A stretch of 21,424 bases of DNA from JAXGYX01 sp964487355 (lineage in GTDB: Bacteria > Bacillota > Clostridia > Saccharofermentanales > Fastidiosipilaceae): the NCBI GenBank assembly GCA_964487355.1, contig CAZAPS010000028.1:1-21424 (forward strand), given 5' to 3'. Below, piece after piece: positions 1 through 6,607 of the stretch. The position numbers were made by a program, and so were the translations under genes. A model generated the notes under the pieces. That model saw nothing but the letters and a program-made list of their open reading frames with translations. It was not told the DNA's origin and searched no databases. Numbering within the stretch: the stretch's first letter is position 1; every line of letters begins with the position of its first letter.

Positions 1-192
1 GCCGCATAAGCTGTAATGAAGTTCTATGAAGTTGCGAACTAAATTTGACACTAACTCGTTGTCTAATATGACACTTCAACCTCTCATTTACTTTCTTAAA
101 GCTTGTAATATTTCGGACTATTATTTCCTCAAAGAATTGAAAAGTACAAAGCAAAGTTCGGATTATTCAGATACTTATGATTTAATATTATC

Positions 193-198
193 TATAAT
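193..198 (+). promoter_or_regulatory. Possible -10 box upstream of the methyltransferase operon
   Basis: A TATAAT hexamer lies 45 bp before the chosen ATG at 243, in an AT-rich leader (1-242) that holds no convincing gene. No good -35 hexamer is seen 16-18 bp upstream, and there is no TGn extension. It could be an activator-dependent promoter, which would fit the PocR-AraC regulator downstream, but that is inference. Confidence 0.3.
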
Positions 199-242
199 GA
201 AATGTGAATGCATATGTTAAACAGGTAAAGGAGAGTGCGTTT

Positions 243-1601
243 ATGAGTAATCCAAAAGAAGTATTATTTTCCGTATTGCGCCACGAGAAGACTGATCTGA
301 TTCCCTGGGTTCCGTTCGCCGGTATCCACGCAGGTAAGCTCGTTGATGCCAATGCCATCGAAGTGCTGACCGACGAAGACATACTCTTCAATGCGTTGAT
401 GGAGGTCAACAAACTGTACAAACCAAATGGTCAGCCGGTTATGTTTGATCTGCAGATCGAAGCTGAGATCTTGGGATGCGAGCTGGTTTGGGCCGAAGAC
501 AGCCCGCCATCGGTCAAAACTCATCCGCTGGAAGATACGGACACAGTTCCTTGTGTCTGTACGGTCCCGACTGAAGAAGATGGCCGTCTGCCACTGGTTT
601 TGAACGTCATGCGCAGATTGAAGGAAGCGGTTGGTGACAATACCGCGCTGTATGGTTTGACTTGTGGCCCCTTCACGCTGGCGTCACATCTGCGTGGCAA
701 TAACTTATTTATGGACATGTACGATGATGACGAATACGTCATCGAATTGATGAACTACTGCAACGAAGTCAACAAAGCGGTAATCGATATGTACATTGAG
801 GCCGGTATGGATGTGATCGCTGTGGTCGATCCACTGGTTTCTCAGATCTCATCTGATCACTTCGAAGAATTTTTGACAAAACCGTATGTTGAATTGTTTG
901 ATCACATTCGCGCCAAAGGTGTCTTTTCCTCCTTCTTTGTTTGTGGAGACGCGACCCGTAACATCGCGGTGATGTGTGAGACAAATCCGGACTCGATTTC
1001 AGTGGACGAGAACATCGATCTGATCGCGGCTAAGAAGATTACCGATGAGTATAACGTTGTGATTGGTGGAAATATTCCGCTGACTTCCATCATGTTGCAT
1101 GGAACCCAACAGGACAATATGAAATACACGATCGATCTGATCGACAGCGTCGATGATAAGCGAAATTTGATCATCGCGCCCGGTTGTGACATGCCTTATG
1201 ATGTGCCGGTCGAAAATTCCATTGGGGTCTCGATGGCGGTTCTTGAGCCGGACCAGACCCGCGAAATGGTGAAAAACTATGTCGCTGTCGAAGATGACAT
1301 CGAGATCGAGTTGCCGGATTACGCGAATCTTCAAAAACCGTTGATGGAAATCTTCACCTTGGACTCCGCGACCTGCGCGGCCTGTACCTATATGATGGGC
1401 GCGGCGGATCAGGTCAAAGAGATCTATGGCGACAAAATTGACATGGTCGAGTATAAATTCACGGTCAAAGAGAATATCGCACGCTGCAAGAAGATGGGGG
1501 TAAAAAAATTACCGAGTATTTACATCAACGGTGAGTCGAAATTCTCGTCAATTATTCCCAGCAAAGAGCAACTGTCAGCTGCGATTGATGAAGTGATGTG
1601 A
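243..1601 (+). CDS. UroD-superfamily (MtaA/MtbA-like) corrinoid methyltransferase fused to a thioredoxin-like domain
   Basis: This 452-aa protein probably moves a methyl group between a corrinoid protein and an acceptor, or demethylates a substrate. Residues 1-345 form a UroD/MtaA-type barrel. The family zinc motif HxCG (His-x-Cys) appears here as F232-V-C234-G, so the histidine is replaced by phenylalanine. The second zinc cysteine is kept in APGCD (C315) before the P-ENS segment. Residues 365-452 look like a thioredoxin_3-type fold, with C378-A-A-C381 and a KLPSIYINGE stretch ending in a cis-Pro-type LP. The frame opens at 204, but ATG 243 is preferred because AAAGGAGAG ends 8 bp before it. 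It heads a cluster with a CobW GTPase and a DUF2284 protein. Without coenzyme M biosynthesis in view the acceptor is unknown. The barrel assignment is firm, the substrate is not. Confidence 0.85.
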   Translation: MSNPKEVLFSVLRHEKTDLIPWVPFAGIHAGKLVDANAIEVLTDEDILFNALMEVNKLYKPNGQPVMFDLQIEAEILGCELVWAEDSPPSVKTHPLEDTDTVPCVCTVPTEEDGRLPLVLNVMRRLKEAVGDNTALYGLTCGPFTLASHLRGNNLFMDMYDDDEYVIELMNYCNEVNKAVIDMYIEAGMDVIAVVDPLVSQISSDHFEEFLTKPYVELFDHIRAKGVFSSFFVCGDATRNIAVMCETNPDSISVDENIDLIAAKKITDEYNVVIGGNIPLTSIMLHGTQQDNMKYTIDLIDSVDDKRNLIIAPGCDMPYDVPVENSIGVSMAVLEPDQTREMVKNYVAVEDDIEIELPDYANLQKPLMEIFTLDSATCAACTYMMGAADQVKEIYGDKIDMVEYKFTVKENIARCKKMGVKKLPSIYINGESKFSSIIPSKEQLSAAIDEVM

Positions 1602-1640
1602 GTTGTCATCTGTTATCCGACTGATCTTAAGGGAAAATAA

Positions 1641-2555
1641 ATGATCGATATGTATTTGGTCACCGGCTTTCTAGGCGCCGGGAAAACCACTTTTTTGAAA
1701 GAGTTTTTGCGCTCGTATTCTTCCAAAAGAATGCGTGTGATAGTCAATGAATACGGAAAAGTCGGGGTCGACGCTGAGCTCATCGCAGAGCTCGGCGTCG
1801 TTCTTGAGGAAATTAACAATGGATCCATTTTCTGCTCCTGCCGTTTGGATCATTTTGAAAAAGCTTTGCAGGAGACACTGCTTGATCCGCCGGAACTGTT
1901 GATTGTGGAAGCGTCGGGTCTGTCGGATCCCACCAGCATTCGTTACATCCTGCGAGACGAGCGTTTTCAAGAGTTTCGCTACCGCGGGGCGATCTGCCTG
2001 GTCGATCCATTGAACATTGAAAAAGTTCTCAACACCGCCAGGGTCAGCGCGAAGCAATTATCTGTCGCTGATCTGGTGCTGATCAACAAGACGGACGCGG
2101 CGACCGAAGAACAGTTGGAGCGTGCGGTCGAGTTGGTCAAAGGGCGCAATCCCGGGGCTGCCATTCACAGCACATCGTTCGGCGCGTTCAAGCGCGAATG
2201 GGTGGACAACATTGAAGTGGATCGCTTCGAACAAGATGAGACGGCTCATGGTAGGGATCTGACATTGCAAAAAAACGCGATTCGCGTCAAAGACGGACTG
2301 ATGAGCTCAAAACAGATGGAGCATTTTATCCGCATGTTTGTCGAGGAGACCTACCGTGTCAAAGGCTTCGCGCGCCTGACGGATGGTCTTTACCTTGTGG
2401 ATTGTGTCGGCGCGATGGTCGATGTCAGTCCCTGGCGGGGGGAAGAACCCGAAAACATTAACACCATCGTGGCCCTTGCGGGACAGGGAATGGCACTTCG
2501 GAAAAGTGTGAAGGCGGCGATCAGCTGGTATGCGGATTACATTGAGACGGAGTAA
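1641..2555 (+). CDS. G3E-family GTPase (CobW/P47K-like), probable metallochaperone or corrinoid-related accessory protein
   Basis: This 304-aa protein is a SIMIBI-class GTPase. It shows Walker A GFLGAGKTT (9-17), a switch I NEYGKVGVD (36-44), the ExSG-type Walker B segment EASGLSD (90-96), and the guanine specificity motif NKTD (149-152). The metal motif of the family (usually CxCC) appears as F-C65-S-C67, giving two cysteines rather than three. The C-terminal part (about 225-300) fits a CobW_C domain. AAGGGA lies 7 bp before the ATG. It sits 39 bp after the methyltransferase and its stop nearly abuts the next gene, so the three are likely one transcript. Proteins of this family deliver metals (cobalt, zinc, nickel) to enzymes. 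Here delivery to, or activation of, the zinc- or cobalamin-dependent methyltransferases is inferred. Confidence 0.85.
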   Translation: MIDMYLVTGFLGAGKTTFLKEFLRSYSSKRMRVIVNEYGKVGVDAELIAELGVVLEEINNGSIFCSCRLDHFEKALQETLLDPPELLIVEASGLSDPTSIRYILRDERFQEFRYRGAICLVDPLNIEKVLNTARVSAKQLSVADLVLINKTDAATEEQLERAVELVKGRNPGAAIHSTSFGAFKREWVDNIEVDRFEQDETAHGRDLTLQKNAIRVKDGLMSSKQMEHFIRMFVEETYRVKGFARLTDGLYLVDCVGAMVDVSPWRGEEPENINTIVALAGQGMALRKSVKAAISWYADYIETE

Positions 2556-2561
2556 GTGTGA

Positions 2562-3116
2562 ATGAGACTGACAGACCTTGAAAATCGGTTGACGCAAATC
2601 GCGCGGGACAACGGCGCGGCCGCCTCCGCGATGATGGACGTGCGCGACATCGCGTTTCGACCTGAGTTTCGCGATGCCTGTGTGATGAACACCTGCGGCA
2701 AGTTCGGCGCCTGCTGGATGTGTCCTCCCGATGTCGGCGACATCCACGAAATGATTGAAGAGGCCAAACAGTATGACAAGGCGTTTGTCTATCAGACGAT
2801 TGGTTTGTTGGACGACTCCTTTGACATAGAAGGGATGGAGGCCGCGGCCAAGGTTCATAACGATCTGTCCGGTAAACTGTCGCGCGAGTTCGCCACTTTG
2901 CTGGACAACCCACTTCGCCTGGGTGCCGGGTCCTGTCAGGTTTGCGCCCGCTGCACCAAACTGGACGATCAGCCCTGTCGATATCCTGATCTGGCCGTGA
3001 CCTCGCTCGAGGCCTATGGCATAGCTGTTTCCGAATTGGCGGAGGCGTGTGGGCTGAAGTATATCAACGGCACCAACACCGTGACTTATTTCGGCTGTTT
3101 TCTATTTAATATCTGA
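2562..3116 (+). CDS. DUF2284 predicted metal-binding protein
   Basis: This 184-aa protein is rich in cysteine and matches the DUF2284 family by its two signature segments: C40-x4-C45-GKFGA-C51-W-M-C54-PP, and GSC125-QV-C128-AR-C131 followed by C139-RYP, which reads like a ferredoxin CxxCxxCx7C site. C163 and C179 add to the set. It is probably cytoplasmic: no signal peptide or membrane segment is seen. The GGAG serving as ribosome binding site overlaps the end of the GTPase gene (6 bp between stop and start), suggesting translational coupling. The biochemical role of DUF2284 is not known to me. Bound Fe-S or zinc and a redox or metal-supply role for the corrinoid system are inferred from the cysteines and neighbours. 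Confidence 0.8.
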   Translation: MRLTDLENRLTQIARDNGAAASAMMDVRDIAFRPEFRDACVMNTCGKFGACWMCPPDVGDIHEMIEEAKQYDKAFVYQTIGLLDDSFDIEGMEAAAKVHNDLSGKLSREFATLLDNPLRLGAGSCQVCARCTKLDDQPCRYPDLAVTSLEAYGIAVSELAEACGLKYINGTNTVTYFGCFLFNI

Positions 3117-3153
3117 TGTGACAAAGCCGATAATTACAAAAACGGTAAAATAA

Positions 3154-3200
3154 AGCAAAATGAGCAAGATTTTTATATTATGAAGTGTTTTTAGCAAAAT
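3154..3200 (+). repeat. Three AGCAAAAT-type direct repeats in an AT-rich intergenic region
   Basis: AGCAAAAT occurs at 3154-3161 and again at 3193-3200. AGCAAGAT, one mismatch, lies at 3163-3170, directly after the first copy. A related AGCAAAGT lies at 150-157 upstream of the first methyltransferase. The 211-bp gap (3117-3327) is much richer in AT than the genes around it and probably holds the promoter of the second methyltransferase. The repeats could be operator half-sites, but short AT-rich words recur by chance. Confidence 0.3.
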
Positions 3201-3327
3201 AGACACATTGCCGAAAAAACAAAATTATTTTAAGCTATTTGTAGTAAAGGTTAGTGCAAGCGGTTCTTAGCTGCCCGTTCGGTCAGCCCCATTCTTGTGG
3301 ACATCTCACACAAAAGGAGGATCATTT

Positions 3328-4623
3328 ATGGAACATATGAATATCCGGGTGAATTTCAACATGGCGGACTATTCCAATCTGAAATTTGATCAAAAAGAGA
3401 AACAAATCCTTTCGGAATTGGCAAAACGCATGGCCGAGCAAGCCGCGAAACCGATTATGGAAGAGCGTAAGAAACTTTGGTACGCGCACAACGCGCTGGA
3501 ACGCACACGTCCGGTTATTCTGGCTGATCCGGAGAATGGCTGGAATGAAATCATTCCGGACAGCACGATTGAATGTACAAATTCCATTGCGCGTTACTGG
3601 GAACTCCACCTGAAGAAACAAATATATTGGGGAGAGAAGATGAACGACGACTATGTTGTCGAGCCTGTCTTCACTTTACCTTATGTCCATACCGTCAAAC
3701 CCTGGAGACTGGCTGACAAAGAATCAAAGTTCACCAAAGCCATGAAGATGGACGAGGGTGGAGCTTATCATATCGACGCCATCATGGAAGACTATGAAGA
3801 GCTGAAGGATGTGCGCAAAGAAGAGTTTGACGTCGATTATGAAGCCACCAATCAACTACTTGAAACAGCGCAAGAACTTTTTGATGGCAGTCTGACTACT
3901 CGACTGGACACCGCCTGGTTCTGGTCGTTTGGACTGACCGACGAAGCTGCTTTCCTGCGCGGAATGGAAACCTTGATGTATGATTTCTATGACGAGCCGG
4001 ATGAAGTGCACGAGATGATGGCCATGTTGCGCGACGGTGTGATGGATAAAATGGACTTCCTCGAAGAGAATGGTCTGTTCCACCTGAACAATGACAACAG
4101 CTATGTTGGATCCGGCGGCATTGGTTACACCCACGAGTTGCCCGCGCCTGATTTCGACGGCAAAGTGCGGACCAAAGACATGTGGGGCTTGAGCGAGAGC
4201 CAGATCACAGTTGGTGTGTCACCGGATATGTTTGAGGAATTTATTTTCCCGTATCAAAAACCGATCATGGAACGGTTTGGACTGACCTGCTATGGTTGCT
4301 GTGAGCCGATGGATGATCGCTTTGATATCATCAAGCAGGTCAAGAACCTGCGCCGAGTGTCGGTCTCTCCTTGGGCGAACCAAAAGATCATGTCTGAAAA
4401 GCTTGGACACGACTACATTTATTCTCTCAAACCGTCTCCCTCGCCACTTGCGCTGCCGGTGCTGGATCAAGACCTTGTCAGAGCCAGTATTAAAGAAGCG
4501 CTGGACAACGCGAAGGACAACTGTCTCGAGTTCATGATGAAGGACAATCACACGCTGGGTGGCAATCCGGACAATCTGCTGAACTGGGTGCGAATCTGTC
4601 GCGAAGAAATTGAGTCCATGTGA
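3328..4623 (+). CDS. UroD-superfamily methyltransferase I-like protein (O-demethylase type)
   Basis: This 431-aa protein belongs to the branch of the uroporphyrinogen decarboxylase superfamily that includes methyltransferase I of corrinoid O-demethylases (vanillate type). Its marker is YGC324-C325-E326-PMDDRFDIIK (322-336) near the end of the barrel, likely metal- or corrinoid-facing, with the C-terminal FMMKDNHTLGGNP segment (402-413). The N-terminal 100 residues are a helical lead-in typical of this group, and the length is usual. The frame opens at 3295, but ATG 3328 is preferred because AAAGGAGG lies 7 bp upstream. By family, it would strip a methyl group from a methoxylated or N-methylated substrate and load it on the corrinoid protein encoded next. 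The substrate cannot be told from sequence. Confidence 0.8.
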   Translation: MEHMNIRVNFNMADYSNLKFDQKEKQILSELAKRMAEQAAKPIMEERKKLWYAHNALERTRPVILADPENGWNEIIPDSTIECTNSIARYWELHLKKQIYWGEKMNDDYVVEPVFTLPYVHTVKPWRLADKESKFTKAMKMDEGGAYHIDAIMEDYEELKDVRKEEFDVDYEATNQLLETAQELFDGSLTTRLDTAWFWSFGLTDEAAFLRGMETLMYDFYDEPDEVHEMMAMLRDGVMDKMDFLEENGLFHLNNDNSYVGSGGIGYTHELPAPDFDGKVRTKDMWGLSESQITVGVSPDMFEEFIFPYQKPIMERFGLTCYGCCEPMDDRFDIIKQVKNLRRVSVSPWANQKIMSEKLGHDYIYSLKPSPSPLALPVLDQDLVRASIKEALDNAKDNCLEFMMKDNHTLGGNPDNLLNWVRICREEIESM

Positions 4624-4771
4624 TTCATCGCGCGGCTGTGTCGAGGTGACAAAATCAGTTGTGCGCGGCCTGTGACAATAATGAGGTAGATGACTCGCGT
4701 GGAAACGAGCGCTGTTAACACTCTCTGTTGGGAGCCCACGATCCTGACATGATTTATCCCGGGAGGACTGT

Positions 4772-5407
4772 ATGAGTATTTTGAATGAGATTTCAGAAAA
4801 ACTGCAAAAGGGCAGAGCCAAAGATGTGAAGGCTCTTGTGCAACAGGCGATTGATGAAGGAATGTCCGCACAGGAGATCTTGGAAGGTGGCCTGATGGAT
4901 GGCATGAACATCATCGGCGCGAAGTTTAAGAATAACGAAGTTTTTGTTCCCGAGGTTCTGGTCGCTGCCCGCGCCATGAACATGGGAGCGGCTTTGCTCA
5001 AACCGCTGCTTGCGGATGAGGGTGTGACTTCATCCGGCAAAGTCATCATCGGCACTGTGAAGGGGGACTTGCATGACATCGGCAAGAACCTGGTGAAGAT
5101 GATGATGGAAGGCAAGGGTATGGAAGTGATCGACCTGGGAACCGATGTTCCGGCTGAGAATTTCATCAGTTCCGCCATCGAGAATGGCTGTCAGGTTATC
5201 GCCTGCTCGGCTTTGCTGACAACCACGATGGGCGTGATGAAAGACATCGTCGAAGCCGCCGAGGCTGCCGGTGTGCGTGACAAAGTGAAAATCATGGTGG
5301 GTGGAGCACCTGTGACCCAGGCTTTCTGTGAGCAGATTGGCGCGGATGTATATACTGCCGACGCGGCCACCGCGGCTGAAGCGTGTGTGAAACTGGTCTC
5401 CGCATAA
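4772..5407 (+). CDS. Corrinoid (B12-binding) methyl-carrier protein
   Basis: This 211-aa protein is the cobalamin shuttle of a corrinoid methyltransferase system. Residues 1-85 form the helical B12-binding cap domain (the EILEGGLMDGMNIIGAKF segment is characteristic). Residues 88-211 form the Rossmann-like B12-binding domain, with base-off/His-on motif D99-L-H101-D-I-G104, then S146-A-L148 and GGAP (177-180). His101 would coordinate cobalt. GGGAGG lies 5 bp before the ATG. It follows the methyltransferase I-like gene by 148 bp and is followed at once by a terminator, so it is the last gene of the operon. The methyl group would come from the upstream methyltransferase and pass to a second one, plausibly the MtaA-like protein at 243-1601. 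Confidence 0.92.
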   Translation: MSILNEISEKLQKGRAKDVKALVQQAIDEGMSAQEILEGGLMDGMNIIGAKFKNNEVFVPEVLVAARAMNMGAALLKPLLADEGVTSSGKVIIGTVKGDLHDIGKNLVKMMMEGKGMEVIDLGTDVPAENFISSAIENGCQVIACSALLTTTMGVMKDIVEAAEAAGVRDKVKIMVGGAPVTQAFCEQIGADVYTADAATAAEACVKLVSA

Positions 5408-5436
5408 TTCATTAAACTCGACTACGCGGTCTTTGA

Positions 5437-5464
5437 GCCCTCCGCGTTGGCGGAGGGCTTTTTT
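5437..5464 (+). terminator. Rho-independent terminator after the corrinoid protein gene
   Basis: A perfect 9-bp GC-rich stem GCCCTCCGC / GCGGAGGGC with loop GTTG (5446-5449) is followed by six T (5459-5464). It lies 29 bp after the corrinoid protein stop. It ends the methyltransferase transcript before the regulator gene. Confidence 0.93.
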
Positions 5465-5495
5465 AAGCCCGGAAAATTTGGTTTTGATTGTGGAC

Positions 5496-6341
5496 ATGAA
5501 AATTAATCGATTTAATTTAAAATTGGCTGTGGAGTGCGCGCATGCGTTCGCGGATTCGACTCGTATCGGCTACACGGTGTCGGACGCCGCCGGTGGGACC
5601 TTGTACGAGGAAGGCTATAGCTATGTGAGCTGCGAAGTCTGCCGGATGGTGAACTTCAACCCGGACCGATGCACGCAAGCGCATGTCAAAGGTATGCATG
5701 AGGCGGAGCGGTTTGGTGGAAAATACATCTACTTTTGTCCGATGGGCCTATCCTGTTTTGTCTCACCGATAAAAGGCGAAACCGGCTGCGCCGCCAAAAT
5801 CACAGCCGGGCCATTTTTGATGGTGGATGTCGAAGACTATATCGCGATGGATTTAAAACAAAAACATGATTTGTCGGACGAATCATTGCTCCGGGCACCG
5901 GATGTCTTGGAAAATATTCCGTATGTGCCACCCCAAAAGGTGAATTCCATGTCAACTTTATTGCATATGGCGGTCGGATATCTAAATCACGGGCCACTTC
6001 CCTGTCCGCCAAGCGAAGGGCAGCCCTCGGATATGATTGAGAAAACATTAAATTATTTACAAGCAAATTACACACGCAAAGTCACGCTGACCGAGGTGGC
6101 CAACCACGTCTATTTGTCACCTTCATATTTCAGCAAAATATTTAAAAAAGAACTCGGATCCAGTTTTAACACATATTTAAATGAGTTGCGGGTGGAACAG
6201 GGGAAAAAACTATTGTTGAGCGACATGAGAATCGCGGATATCGCGACGTCGGTGGGCATGGACGGACAAAGTTACTTTACGAAAGTGTTTAAAAAAGTGA
6301 CCGGCATGACACCAAACACTTATCGAATGAGTCGCAGGTGA
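5496..6341 (+). CDS. PocR-domain AraC-family transcriptional regulator
   Basis: This 281-aa protein has an N-terminal PocR-type sensory domain (about 5-115) with conserved cysteines C46, C49, C59, C81, C87 and C98. Such domains sense small organic ligands or bind a cofactor. The C-terminal 100 residues (about 180-281) are a double helix-turn-helix of the AraC/XylS type: LTEVANHVYLSPSYFSKIFK, then IADIATSVGMDGQSYFTKVFK and the final MTPNTYR. The reading frame extends back to 5433, but that start lies inside the terminator, so ATG 5496 is chosen. TTG 5484 or GTG 5490 are possible because GGAAAA (5471-5476) suits them better. It lies just after the corrinoid operon in the same direction and is the likely substrate-responsive activator of that operon. 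Confidence 0.88.
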   Translation: MKINRFNLKLAVECAHAFADSTRIGYTVSDAAGGTLYEEGYSYVSCEVCRMVNFNPDRCTQAHVKGMHEAERFGGKYIYFCPMGLSCFVSPIKGETGCAAKITAGPFLMVDVEDYIAMDLKQKHDLSDESLLRAPDVLENIPYVPPQKVNSMSTLLHMAVGYLNHGPLPCPPSEGQPSDMIEKTLNYLQANYTRKVTLTEVANHVYLSPSYFSKIFKKELGSSFNTYLNELRVEQGKKLLLSDMRIADIATSVGMDGQSYFTKVFKKVTGMTPNTYRMSRR

Positions 6342-6362
6342 CGCATCGGTCAAATTGCCCTA

Positions 6363-6391
6363 TTGACATTGAAAATCAGCGTCACTATAAT
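6363..6391 (+). promoter_or_regulatory. Consensus sigma-A promoter of tRNA-Lys(CUU)
   Basis: TTGACA (6363-6368) and TATAAT (6386-6391) are both perfect and separated by exactly 17 bp. The tRNA begins 18 bp after the -10 box, so transcription should start roughly 10 bp before the mature 5' end. Confidence 0.93.
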
Positions 6392-6409
6392 TACTCTTGT
6401 TTCCAACAA

Positions 6410-6485
6410 GCACCATTAGCTCAGGTGGTAGAGCAACTGACTCTTAATCAGTGGGTCCCGGGTTCGAATCCCTGATGGTGCACCA
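6410..6485 (+). tRNA. tRNA-Lys, anticodon CUU
   Basis: The full cloverleaf is visible: acceptor GCACCAT paired with ATGGTGC, D arm TAGCTCAGGTGGTAGAGC, anticodon stem CTGA/TCAG around loop CTCTTAA, and T arm with GGTTCGAATCC. The anticodon CTT is at 6443-6445 and reads AAG. CCA is encoded at the 3' end (6483-6485). It has its own promoter and terminator. A second lysine tRNA (UUU) is at the right end of the window. Confidence 0.97.
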
Positions 6486-6490
6486 ACGTG

Positions 6491-6526
6491 AACCGTTCGC
6501 TGTCACATGATGGCGGACGGTTTTTT
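6491..6526 (+). terminator. Rho-independent terminator of tRNA-Lys(CUU)
   Basis: Stem CCGTTCGC (6493-6500) pairs with GCGGACGG (6513-6520), with one T-G wobble. The loop is 12 nt, and A-T pairs extend the base into the six-T tract (6521-6526). It starts 6 bp after the tRNA. Confidence 0.88.
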
Positions 6527-6551
6527 GAAATTTTACTGAATCGGGTATAAT
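6525..6551 (+). promoter_or_regulatory. Probable promoter of the AlaX-like gene
   Basis: A perfect TATAAT (6546-6551) lies 56 bp before the ATG at 6608. The best -35 candidate is TTGAAA at 6525-6530, which overlaps the end of the tRNA terminator T-tract and gives a short 15-bp spacer. TTTTGA at 6523 gives 17 bp but matches less well. Confidence 0.5.
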
Positions 6552-6607
6552 ACAATCCGTGCGCCGACTCGAATCCGCGAGGCCGGACAGCGACTTTGGA
6601 GGAATTG

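Noticed and set aside
26..220. A 64-codon open frame at the left edge
   Set aside because: It has no ribosome binding site and no recognisable protein character, and it lies in AT-rich leader sequence before the first methyltransferase.
2307..2858. A 183-codon minus-strand open frame across the GTPase and DUF2284 genes
   Set aside because: It is antisense to two well-supported genes and has His/Arg-rich composition and no usable start site.
3270..3287. A small hairpin (GCTG/CAGC with an inner CC/GG) upstream of the second methyltransferase
   Set aside because: It has a mismatch and no T-tract. Too weak to call a terminator or riboswitch.
4624..4771. Spacer between the methyltransferase I-like and corrinoid genes, examined for a terminator or promoter
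   Set aside because: Only a loose direct similarity (GCGCGGCTGTG and GCGCGGCCTGTG) is present. No stem with a T-tract and no good -35/-10 pair was found.
4219..5178. A 319-codon open frame on the minus strand
   Set aside because: It lies antisense to the methyltransferase I-like and corrinoid protein genes, both of which have clear motifs. Its translation is rich in Ser, Pro, His and Arg with no domain, as expected for a shadow frame.
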